Below are positions 55,476-63,529 of a stretch of DNA of 64,000 nucleotides, piece after piece. Origin of the DNA: Xanthobacter agilis (GTDB taxonomy: Bacteria; Pseudomonadota; Alphaproteobacteria; Rhizobiales; Xanthobacteraceae); the NCBI RefSeq assembly GCF_021730435.1, contig NZ_JABWGX010000007.1:62001-126000 (forward strand), read 5' to 3'. Each line of letters begins with the position of its first letter. Positions within the stretch are counted from its first letter, which is position 1. A program made the position numbers and the translations under genes. The notes beneath the pieces were generated by a model. That model was not told the origin of the DNA. It did no database searches and saw nothing but the letters and a program-made list of their open reading frames with translations.

Positions 55476-56228
55476 ATGGCCGCGACGGCCCTCGAAATCC
55501 GCGATCTCAGCAAGTCCTATGTGGTGAACGGCGCGCCGCTGCCGGTGCTCGCTGGCATCAGCCTCGATGTGGCGCCGGGCGAATTCGTCTCCGTGGTGGG
55601 GGCGTCGGGCTGCGGCAAGTCCACCTTGCTGCGCCTCATCGTCGGGCTGGAACAGGAGCACGACGGGCGGCTCGCTTATGATGGGCGGCCCATCGACGGG
55701 CCTGGCCGGGAGCGGGCTATCGTATTCCAGGAGCACCGGCTTTTCCCGTGGCTGACGGCGGTGCAGAACGTGGAGGCGGGCCTTGCCCGGTCCGATCTCG
55801 GCAAGTCTGAGCGGCGGCGTATCGCGCTCGAACATCTCGCTTTGGTCGGGTTGTCGAACTTTGCCGAGGCGCTGCCGAAGCAGCTCTCCGGTGGCATGGC
55901 GCAGCGGGTCGCCATCGCCCGCGCGCTGGTGAGCCGGCCCGGCCTGCTGCTGCTGGACGAGCCCTTCGGCGCGCTCGATGCGCTCACCCGCAGCCACCTC
56001 CAGCGCGAGGTGCTGCGCATCGTGCGGCAAGAGGGTTTGTCGGCCATCATCGTGACCCACGATGTGGACGAGGCCATTCTGCTCGGTGATCGGGTGGTGG
56101 TGATGCAGCCCCATCCCGGTCGCATCGCCGAGGTGATCGTGGAGGAGGAGGGGCCGGCACGCGAGCCGGGCACGCCCGAAGCGGTGGCGCTGCGCAGGCG
56201 CATCCTGCATCGGCTCGGCGAGGACTGA
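55476..56228 (+). CDS. ABC transporter ATP-binding protein (SsuB/TauB type)
   Basis: A 250-residue ATPase with Walker A GASGCGKST, Q-loop FQEHRLFPWL, signature LSGGMAQR, Walker B LLLDEPFGALD and switch His in IIVTHDVDEA. It energises the two preceding permeases and closes the five-gene operon. No flavin-dependent alkanesulfonate monooxygenase (SsuD/SsuE) accompanies it; the TauD-type enzyme is the only metabolic gene. Confidence 0.94.
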   Translation: MAATALEIRDLSKSYVVNGAPLPVLAGISLDVAPGEFVSVVGASGCGKSTLLRLIVGLEQEHDGRLAYDGRPIDGPGRERAIVFQEHRLFPWLTAVQNVEAGLARSDLGKSERRRIALEHLALVGLSNFAEALPKQLSGGMAQRVAIARALVSRPGLLLLDEPFGALDALTRSHLQREVLRIVRQEGLSAIIVTHDVDEAILLGDRVVVMQPHPGRIAEVIVEEEGPAREPGTPEAVALRRRILHRLGED

Positions 56229-56435
56229 ACCGCATCGCCGCCGCCGGCCACAAGCTAAGGGTCCGATAGCCGGGTCCATGAAGCTTGGCTCAAAACCTGG
56301 TGTGCTGCTTCAGCGTCGCCGGCGTGGCGCTCCCTGGCGTGTCTTCTGTTCGTGCTGAATGATGTCATCTGCCCCAGGCTTTGCATTTACGCATTTTCTT
56401 CACGCGAACCGGAATCCACTTCGGTTGAAAATGCT

Positions 56436-58592
56436 CTAATACTTCAGCCGCGCGTAATAAGAATCCTCCGAAGCCGCGCGCGCCTCGCCCAGGGTGCGGA
56501 TGCCCTGCTGGCGCAGCAGGGGCAGCAATTTCAGGAACACCTCGGCGCAGGCCAGCGCGTCGCCAAGGGCGGTATGGCGTCCGCAGACCGTCACCCCAAG
56601 CCGGGCCGCGATGGCCTCCAGGCTCTGGGCGTCCGCATGGGGATGCACGATCGAGGCGAGCAGGAGCGTGTCGAGCACCGGCTGGTCGAAGATGGCGCCG
56701 GTCGCGGCTTCCTTCAGCTTCAGAAACCTGAGGTCGAACGCCACATTGTGCCCGACGAGAACGGTGTCGGAGGCGAAAGCGTGGAAGGCGGGCAGCGCTT
56801 CGCCGATGGTGGGCTGGCCACGCACCATGGCGGGGCGGATGCCGTGGATGGCGATGCCGGCCTCGGGAATGGAGCGGCGCGGGTCCACCAATTGGTCGAA
56901 GCATTCCGCCCGCAGTAGCTTGCCGTTGACGATCCGGGCCGCGCCAATCTGGATGATCTCGTCGCCGCCGGCGGGATCAAGGCCGGTGGTCTCGGTGTCG
57001 AACACCGTAAAGCTCAGGTCCTCCAGCGGGCGATCGTCGCGCTCGTGGTGGGCGTCGCTGGCGGCGAACAGGTCGAAATCGTAGAATTCCGGGCGGCTCT
57101 CGCCGGGATGGGATGGGCCATCGACGCCGCCCGCCGCCAGCGGCAGCAGGAAGCGGAATGCCGCGCGGGGCGCCTCCGCCGTGCGCTTATGCTCCAGCCA
57201 GACTTCGCCGCCGTGACGCTCGGCCACGTCACGCACGCTCAGGGAGGCGCCCCCTTCGGTCCCGTCCATGGGACAGGCCTGCCAGCCGGCGGCAATGGCG
57301 GCGCCACCGGCGAAGGCAAGGTCCAGATGGGCGTGACCGTCGGCGCGGGCGAGGCGCAATTCCAGGCTTGGCGCGGCGCGCCCCTCGGCCGCCCGCCGTG
57401 CCAGGAACGAGAGGGCGGCGATAAGGGAGAAACTGTCGACGCTCAGCCAGAGTCCGGTATCCACGTCAGGGGTGGCCACCGCTTGCCCGGTCTCGTCGTG
57501 GATGCGTTGGGCCGCCGCGGCGACGAGGTCAGCGCCCAGCATCTCCTGAAGCGGCCAGCGGCTCTTGAGGGCGGTGGAGGCCTCGATCGCGAGCGCGGTG
57601 ATGCGGGCGCCCAGCGCGGCCACTTCCTCCCGCACCACCTGTTGGAAGCGGTCCCGGTCGGCGCCGTCGAGATCGGGATAGTCCAGCATGTCCAGGGCCG
57701 CCTGAATACTGGCCAGGCCGGCGCGGCTGGTTTCGGTGAGGGCGAGCCATTGCCGGTCGGTGCGGGCCTCGGCCTCGTATTCGTCGGTGATGTCGTCCAG
57801 CAGCAGCACGAAGCCGGTGGCGGGCGCCCCTTCCGCCGCTTCGCGCACGGGGGCAAGGCTGACGCGGAGCAGATGGCCCGAGGGCGTATGGGTGACGAAA
57901 CGGGCCGAGGGCGCCGGCTCACCCCGCACGATGCGCCGCTCCACGCCGTCGCGGGCATGGGCGATAAGGGCGGCGTCCACCACCTTGTGAATGGAGCGGC
58001 CAAGGCCGATCAATTCCGCGCCGGCCGCTCCGCCCGGCGCGCGGGAGATGCGGCGGCACAAAGCGCGCGCTCGGGCATTGTAGAGCAGGATGCGCCCGTC
58101 GAGATTGCAGACCACCACGCTTTGCTGAAGCTCCGCCACCAGGGCGCCGAGCTGATCGCGCTGATGGGCGACGGCGCGGCTGGCGTCCTCCACGAGGCGC
58201 GCCATCTCCTGCCGGAGCGTGCGACGCTCCAGGGCCAGCCCATTGAGGGCGTCCGCGAGCGCCCCATTGGCGGAAGCGCCTACCGCTGCCACCGGCGGGG
58301 CGCTGGCGTCGCTCACCAGGACGCGCGCACCCTCGGCAAGGCGGGCCGGGGCGGCCACATAACGGATGTGCAGCAACCGCACCGCCCAGGCGGCGCCGGC
58401 GGCCGCCACCAGCCACCAGAACCCCAGCAGCATGCCGTGGGTTTCCACGAGCGGGGCGAGGAGGGCGGAAAGGGCGGTCGCGGCCGAAGTATCGAGGGCG
58501 GCATAGACACCGGCCGCGCCCAGCGCCAGCCACAGCGCCAGGGCAAGCCCCGGCGCCAGCATGGCGGCGATCAGCGACCGGTCGAAGTTCAT
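56436..58592 (-). CDS. Membrane-anchored PAS / degenerate kinase / DEDDh exonuclease fusion
   Basis: 718 residues. Two TM helices are at about 5-35 and 55-75, then a coiled-coil linker and a PAS domain (about 155-285; ELQQSVVVCNLDGRILLYNARA). A histidine-kinase-like helical region follows, in which the H-box reads TETSRAGLASI, with Glu where the phospho-accepting His should be, and a degenerate ATPase-like region follows that. The C-terminal DnaQ-type 3'-5' exonuclease is intact: DTE (Asp532, Glu534; FDTETTGL), VGHNVAFDLRFL and HTALGD. Its start overlaps the response regulator stop by 4 bp. Homologues accompany SSS-kinase loci; their role is not known to me. It is the last gene of the acetate-switch-type operon. 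Confidence 0.88.
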   Translation of the reverse strand: MNFDRSLIAAMLAPGLALALWLALGAAGVYAALDTSAATALSALLAPLVETHGMLLGFWWLVAAAGAAWAVRLLHIRYVAAPARLAEGARVLVSDASAPPVAAVGASANGALADALNGLALERRTLRQEMARLVEDASRAVAHQRDQLGALVAELQQSVVVCNLDGRILLYNARARALCRRISRAPGGAAGAELIGLGRSIHKVVDAALIAHARDGVERRIVRGEPAPSARFVTHTPSGHLLRVSLAPVREAAEGAPATGFVLLLDDITDEYEAEARTDRQWLALTETSRAGLASIQAALDMLDYPDLDGADRDRFQQVVREEVAALGARITALAIEASTALKSRWPLQEMLGADLVAAAAQRIHDETGQAVATPDVDTGLWLSVDSFSLIAALSFLARRAAEGRAAPSLELRLARADGHAHLDLAFAGGAAIAAGWQACPMDGTEGGASLSVRDVAERHGGEVWLEHKRTAEAPRAAFRFLLPLAAGGVDGPSHPGESRPEFYDFDLFAASDAHHERDDRPLEDLSFTVFDTETTGLDPAGGDEIIQIGAARIVNGKLLRAECFDQLVDPRRSIPEAGIAIHGIRPAMVRGQPTIGEALPAFHAFASDTVLVGHNVAFDLRFLKLKEAATGAIFDQPVLDTLLLASIVHPHADAQSLEAIAARLGVTVCGRHTALGDALACAEVFLKLLPLLRQQGIRTLGEARAASEDSYYARLKY

Positions 58593-59011
58593 TCGGCGGC
58601 GTCCCGCGCCATCATCTCCTTCACCGTCTGCACCAGGTCACGGGTGGAAAACGGCTTGGTGACATAGGCATCCGCCCCGGCGCCGACGCCGCGCGCCTTG
58701 TCGGTCTCGCGTCCCTTGGCGGTGAGCATCACGATGCGGGTGTCGCGGGTGTCCACGTCGGACCGCACGGCTTCGCACACGTCGAAGCCGGTCATGCCGG
58801 GCATGGTGGCGTCCAGCAGCACGAGGCGCGGATGCTCGCGGCGGATGGCCTCCAGCGCGCCGAGCCCGTCGCGCGCCACCAGCACATGGAAGCCCTCGCG
58901 CTTCATCATGAATTCGAGCGACACGACAATGTTCGGCTCGTCGTCGGCGATCAGCACCTTCTCGCCGGCCTTGCCGCTTGCGCCCGCGCGCGCGTTCACC
59001 TGTCCGTTCAT
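58589..59011 (-). CDS. Single-domain response regulator
   Basis: A 140-residue CheY-like receiver without an output domain. The phospho-acceptor Asp67 (LVLLDATMPGM), acidic pocket DDE (23-25), Thr97 and Lys119 (VTKPF) are intact. GGAGGAGG precedes ATG 59011. It overlaps both the kinase gene (ATGA) and the exonuclease-fusion gene (ATGA). Unlike CrbR of gammaproteobacteria it lacks a LuxR-type DNA-binding domain, so its output must be by protein contact or phosphotransfer. Confidence 0.93.
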   Translation of the reverse strand: MNGQVNARAGASGKAGEKVLIADDEPNIVVSLEFMMKREGFHVLVARDGLGALEAIRREHPRLVLLDATMPGMTGFDVCEAVRSDVDTRDTRIVMLTAKGRETDKARGVGAGADAYVTKPFSTRDLVQTVKEMMARDAAE

Positions 59012-61728
59012 GGCGTTCTTCCTCCTCCGGGCTGGAGGGGCAGTCTGAACGCGAAGGTCGCGCCGCCGCCCGATTCTTGCTCCAGCCACATGGCTCCCCC
59101 GAAATGATCCACGATCTGGCGGCTGATCGGAAGCCCCAGACCCGTGCCTGAAGGCCGGGACAGGGCATCGCCACCTTGGCGGAACTTTTCGAATATGGTG
59201 TCCCCCTCGCCCGCAGGCACCCCCGGCCCATTATCTTTTACCGCCACCACCAGGCTGTCACCCTCCCGCCGCAGGGTCACATCCACCCGGCCGCCGCCTT
59301 CGGGCACGAATTTGGCGGCATTGGAGAGAAGGTTCATCAACACCTGCATCAGGCGGTCGGCGTCGGCCCGCACGGTGGGCAGGCCCTGCGGCAGATGAGC
59401 TTCCACCTGGGCGCCGCGGGCGCGGAACAATTCACCGGTGGCCTTCACGGCGGCTTCCACAAGGTGGGCGAGATCCACGTCCGCGGTGTGCCAGTCGGCA
59501 AGGCCGGATTCGATCTTGGCGAGGTCCAGCACCTGGTTCACCAGCCGCCCCAGCCGCTCGCTCTCGGCGACGATGATGCGCAGGAACTCCGCCTTTTGGG
59601 CCTCGTCCATGTCGGGGGCGTCCAGCATCAGCTCGGACAGGGCGCGGATGGAGGTGAGGGGCGTGCGCAATTCATGGGTGACGGACGAGACGAAATCGTC
59701 CTTGAGCTGGTCCAAGGTCTTGAGCTGTGCGTTGGCGGCCTTCAATTCGGCGCTCGCGGCCTCCAGCTTGTGCGCATAAATGCGCACCTGGGACGCCTCG
59801 TCGAGGATCTGGAGCACGTCTTCCATGTCCACCGGCTCCTCGTCCACGACCGAGGCCACCAGTACGCGGGCCGAGGCGCTGCCCACGGCGCCGGCAAGCG
59901 CCCGTTCCACCCGTTCCACGAGGCGGGCATCGGGCGTGAGGTCGCCGATATCGGCGATCCCGGTTTCCGTCGCATGGGCCTCGAACACGGCGCGGGCGCG
60001 CTCGGGGCCGAGCAGCCGCCCCGCCAGCGCCATGAGGTCGTCGAGCCGCGCCGCGCCGCGCCAGAACACCGGGGCGCCGGCCCCCGGATGGCGCGCGAAC
60101 GCGTCGACGAACAGCAGGGCCTGGCTGGCCTCCGCGCCGGAAGGCGCGCGGCGCAGGGATAGCCCCACATAGAGCCCGATATTGACGAGGAGGCTCCAGA
60201 ACAAGGCATGGGTGAGCGGATCGAGCGCGCTCAGGCCGAGCAGCCGCTCGGGCGCGAGAAGGGCGATGCCCAGCGGTCCGTCCCGCACGAAAGCGTCGGG
60301 GATCCAGCCCGATTTCGCCACCGACGGCAGCATGAGCGTGTAAGCCCACACCAGGAAGCCGCCCGCAAGTCCCCCGAAAGCCCCGGCGCGTGTCGCGCCG
60401 CGCCAATACATGCCGCCCAACAGCGCGGGGCCGAACTGCGCCACCGCCGCGAAGCTGATGAGGCCGATGGAGACAAGGGCATAGGCCTCCCCGGCCACCT
60501 GGAAATACAGATAGCCGAGCAGCAGCACACCGACGATGGCGAGGCGGCGGATGTTGAGCAGCAGCCCGGTGAGGTCGCCGGGCGCGCGCGCCGCAAATCC
60601 AGGCCGCCGCAGCACCGCGGGCATCACGAGGTCATTGCAGACCATGGTGGAGACGGCGATGGTCTCCACGATCAGCATGCCGGTCGCCGCCGAGAGCCCG
60701 CCCACATAGGCAAACAATGCCAGCGCCGGCGCGCCCTGTGTAAGCGGCAGGGACAGCACGAAGGTTTCCGCATCCATGCGGCCGGGGCCGAACAGCACCA
60801 GCCCGCCGATCGCTACCGGCAGCACGAACACGTTGATGGCCAGGAGATAGGCCGGAAACACCCAGGCGGCGCGCCGCACATGCCGCTCGTCGGTGCACTC
60901 CACGACCATCATCTGGAACTGCCGCGGCAGCAGCAGCACCGAGAGCATGGACAGAAGCGTCAGCGCGAACCACTGCGTGTAGTCGAACGCCCGGCTGGTG
61001 TTGGGCGAGAACAACGCGGCGATTTCCGGCACCGACTGGGCCTTGGCCCAGATGTCCGCCATGCCGCCGAACAGCCCGTAGGTGACGAACAGGCCGACCG
61101 CGAGGAATGCCACCAGCTTCACTACCGATTCGAAGGCGATGGCCGCCACCATGCCCTCGTGCCGCTCGGCGCTGTCGAGGTGGCGGGTGCCGAACAGAAT
61201 GGTGAACAGGGCGAGGGCCAGGGTGACGATGAGCGTGCCGTCCCGCCACCACGGCAGGGCCGCGGCCGGCGTCGCGCCGCCGCTCGCGGTGAGGATCTGG
61301 TAGCCGGCGGATACCGCCTTCAGCTGGAGCGCGATGTAGGGAATGATGCCGATCACTGTGATGAGCGTCACCAGGGCCGCCAGGGTCGGGCTCTTGCCAT
61401 AGCGGCTGGCGATGAAATCGGCGATGGAGGTGATGCGGTGGGCGTGGGCGATGCGCACCATCTTGCGCACCACGATCCAGGCAACAAGCATCGCCACCAT
61501 GGGGCCGAGATAGATGGGCAGAAACCAGATGCCCCCCGCGGCCGCCCGCCCGACGCTGCCGAAATAGGTCCAGGCGGTGCAATAGACCGCCAGCGACAAC
61601 GCATAGACCCAGGCATTGGAAATCATCGAGCGCCCGTGCGCCGCCGCACGGTTCGCCGCCGCCGCGATGGTGAACAGCAGCGCCAGATAGCCGATGGAAA
61701 CGGCAAGCACGAGGGGCGCGGGGATCAT
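59008..61728 (-). CDS. SSS-transporter / histidine kinase fusion (CrbS-like)
   Basis: 906 residues. The N-terminal ~490 residues form a sodium:solute symporter (SSS/SLC5) domain with about 13 TM helices (AWTYFGSVGRAAAGGIWFLPIYLGP; RHLDSAERHEGMVAAIAFESVVKL). After a linker and coiled coil comes a complete kinase: His685 in SSVTHELRTPLTS, N-box LMNLLSNAAKF, G-boxes DNGPGVP and GTGLGLPI. In Vibrio and Pseudomonas, CrbS (MxtR) kinases govern acetate use through acs and actP. Its place next to an ActP gene supports this. The start at 61728 overlaps the small membrane protein gene as ATGA. Confidence 0.93.
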   Translation of the reverse strand: MIPAPLVLAVSIGYLALLFTIAAAANRAAAHGRSMISNAWVYALSLAVYCTAWTYFGSVGRAAAGGIWFLPIYLGPMVAMLVAWIVVRKMVRIAHAHRITSIADFIASRYGKSPTLAALVTLITVIGIIPYIALQLKAVSAGYQILTASGGATPAAALPWWRDGTLIVTLALALFTILFGTRHLDSAERHEGMVAAIAFESVVKLVAFLAVGLFVTYGLFGGMADIWAKAQSVPEIAALFSPNTSRAFDYTQWFALTLLSMLSVLLLPRQFQMMVVECTDERHVRRAAWVFPAYLLAINVFVLPVAIGGLVLFGPGRMDAETFVLSLPLTQGAPALALFAYVGGLSAATGMLIVETIAVSTMVCNDLVMPAVLRRPGFAARAPGDLTGLLLNIRRLAIVGVLLLGYLYFQVAGEAYALVSIGLISFAAVAQFGPALLGGMYWRGATRAGAFGGLAGGFLVWAYTLMLPSVAKSGWIPDAFVRDGPLGIALLAPERLLGLSALDPLTHALFWSLLVNIGLYVGLSLRRAPSGAEASQALLFVDAFARHPGAGAPVFWRGAARLDDLMALAGRLLGPERARAVFEAHATETGIADIGDLTPDARLVERVERALAGAVGSASARVLVASVVDEEPVDMEDVLQILDEASQVRIYAHKLEAASAELKAANAQLKTLDQLKDDFVSSVTHELRTPLTSIRALSELMLDAPDMDEAQKAEFLRIIVAESERLGRLVNQVLDLAKIESGLADWHTADVDLAHLVEAAVKATGELFRARGAQVEAHLPQGLPTVRADADRLMQVLMNLLSNAAKFVPEGGGRVDVTLRREGDSLVVAVKDNGPGVPAGEGDTIFEKFRQGGDALSRPSGTGLGLPISRQIVDHFGGAMWLEQESGGGATFAFRLPLQPGGGRTP

Positions 61729-61967
61729 GCCGGCCCGTCTCCGCCCTCGCGCCGGCGCTCGCTGACCATCGCCAGGATGGCCACCAGCCCGGCCCAGATG
61801 ACGAACAGCGCCACCGGCAGCACCGGCAGGCCGAACACGGTGGCCGGCACGTTCCACACCGCGAGCAGCGGGAAATTGAAGAGCAGCAGCGCCGCCGCGA
61901 ACAGGGCGAGCAGCACCTCCGGCCGTGGGCCTGGGTCATTGCCGGGCCGGTTGCGCGCGCCTTTCAT
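61725..61967 (-). CDS. Small two-TM membrane protein of the kinase operon
   Basis: 80 residues: a basic N-terminus, TM1 about 20-40 (LLALFAAALLLFNFPLLAV), a short loop and TM2 about 47-70 (LPVLPVALFVIWAGLVAILAMV), then a charged tail. ATG 61967 overlaps the DUF294 stop (ATGA) and its own stop overlaps the kinase start (ATGA). Small membrane proteins in this place are regular in such loci and may be symporter-domain partners. Function inferred only from context. Confidence 0.8.
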   Translation of the reverse strand: MKGARNRPGNDPGPRPEVLLALFAAALLLFNFPLLAVWNVPATVFGLPVLPVALFVIWAGLVAILAMVSERRREGGDGPA

Positions 61968-63520
61968 AGCAGGTCGAACCGGTAGTGGCGGCCGAGCCAT
62001 TGCTTGAAGCCGCGCACGATGGCGAGCGAATCCCTCAGGGCCTGTCGGTCCAGGGTGCCGAGCGCGCTCAGGGGCAATGTGTTGCCTGGTGCCTGGCCGG
62101 CGGCCATCTGGCGCAGGTTGTTGGACAGTTTCAGCCCCATCAGGCAATGGAGCGCGTCGGCGAGGTCACGGCCCAGGGGCGCGTCGAGCCGCCCCTCGTC
62201 CACCAGCGCCTTGATGCGCGCCACCGTGGCGAGCGGCATCACCCGATACTGAAGCGACAGCGCGCGCACCCCGTGCACGATCGGGAAGATGCCGAGCTTC
62301 TTCAGGTCGATCTCCGCCGCCGCACGGCCCCTGAGGCCCGGCAGGCGCGACCACCAGGCGCCGCCATCACCGAATTGCTCCACGGCGCGGGCGAAGCGCC
62401 CGAAATAGGCGGCATCATCCTGCAGCAGGAAATCCAGGTGGGCGCGGGCCTGCTCCAGCAGGTGCGGGTCGCCGGCCGCCACGGCGGCATCCAGGAAGAT
62501 GGCGAGATTCATGGGGCCGTCGGCCTCGGCGGCGAACAGCCAGCGCTTCAACGTGTCCTTGAAGCCGGCGAGCGGCTGGCACCACAGGGGCCGGCTCACC
62601 ATGATGCCGCCGGGGCAAGGGGGATAGCCGAAGTCGATCAGGCCGGCGGTAAAGGCTGCCGTGATGGCCTCCAGCCCCTCCAGGGCGAACCCGTCGCGCA
62701 GGATGAGGGCGTTGTCCTGGTCGGTCTTGATGAGCTGCTCGCCGCGCCCCTCGGAGCCCATCACCAGCAGGCAGGAGTTCTCGCGCAGGCTCTGCGGCGC
62801 CAGAAGCTCCCACAGCCGTTGGAACAGGCGGCGGTTCAGCTCGCCCACCAGCTCGCCGATCACCTCCACCCGCACGCCATCGTCCTGAAGGTCGGCGATC
62901 AGGTCGTCGATTTGCCGGGCGGCGGTCTTCAACTCGTCCTGATCGGTGGCTTCGGCGATCTCCAGCGCGATCAGGTGGGAATGGCTGGCCACGAAGGCCA
63001 TGAGGTCGATCTGGCTCAGGAGCCCGACGATGCTCGGCCCCTCCCGCACCACCACGCGGTGGATGCGGTGGCGCAGCATCAGCAGCATGGCGTCATAGAG
63101 CTCGTCGTCGATGGAGACGGAATAGGGGTCGAACGTGGCCGCCTCCCGCACTGGCAGGAGATGGGGCGGGGTCTCGCGCAGGAGCGCGTCGCGCAGGTTG
63201 GTGGTGGTGAAGACGCCGATGCGGTCCCCGTCGCGGACCAGCGCGTCGGTCAGCCCGCGCTGGGACAAGGCGCGGCAGAGGCTGACGAGGTCGGTGCCCC
63301 CGTCCACGAAAAACGGCTTGCGCACATAGGCGTCGCGCACCCGCGAGGCCATGACGGAAACGAACTCCCGGCGCTCGCGGCGCCGGGAGCGGACCCGCCC
63401 TTGTTCGGGCAGGTCGTGGGGGGATGGTGTCCCGACGGGGAGGGACCCTGCGGAGGAAGCCTCCGCCGCGGGGTCCTGGGGCACCGATCCCCCTGCCGAG
63501 GAAGAGCCCGGCCGCGACAT
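61964..63520 (-). CDS. DUF294 CBS-domain nucleotidyltransferase-like protein
   Basis: A 518-residue cytoplasmic protein. A Pro/Ser-rich N-terminus is followed by paired CBS domains (about 65-185; VFTTTNLRDALLR, RIHRVVVREGPSIVGLLSQIDLMAF), a DUF294 nucleotidyltransferase domain with GSEGRGEQLIKTDQDNAL, and a DUF294 C-terminal helical domain. It resembles the GlnD uridylyltransferase core. The intact Gly-Ser and TDQD residues suggest it may modify a protein, with CBS domains sensing adenylates. It lies 9 bp after the actP stop and is translationally coupled to the next gene. Confidence 0.92.
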   Translation of the reverse strand: MSRPGSSSAGGSVPQDPAAEASSAGSLPVGTPSPHDLPEQGRVRSRRRERREFVSVMASRVRDAYVRKPFFVDGGTDLVSLCRALSQRGLTDALVRDGDRIGVFTTTNLRDALLRETPPHLLPVREAATFDPYSVSIDDELYDAMLLMLRHRIHRVVVREGPSIVGLLSQIDLMAFVASHSHLIALEIAEATDQDELKTAARQIDDLIADLQDDGVRVEVIGELVGELNRRLFQRLWELLAPQSLRENSCLLVMGSEGRGEQLIKTDQDNALILRDGFALEGLEAITAAFTAGLIDFGYPPCPGGIMVSRPLWCQPLAGFKDTLKRWLFAAEADGPMNLAIFLDAAVAAGDPHLLEQARAHLDFLLQDDAAYFGRFARAVEQFGDGGAWWSRLPGLRGRAAAEIDLKKLGIFPIVHGVRALSLQYRVMPLATVARIKALVDEGRLDAPLGRDLADALHCLMGLKLSNNLRQMAAGQAPGNTLPLSALGTLDRQALRDSLAIVRGFKQWLGRHYRFDLL

Positions 63521-63529
63521 GGCTCCGGC

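Noticed and set aside
54573-56279. 568-codon minus-strand frame over the ABC permease/ATPase genes
   Set aside because: Antisense to ABC genes with all motifs intact.
60208-62007. 599-codon plus-strand frame over the SSS-kinase
   Set aside because: Gln/Arg/His-rich complement of membrane helices; no ribosome site.
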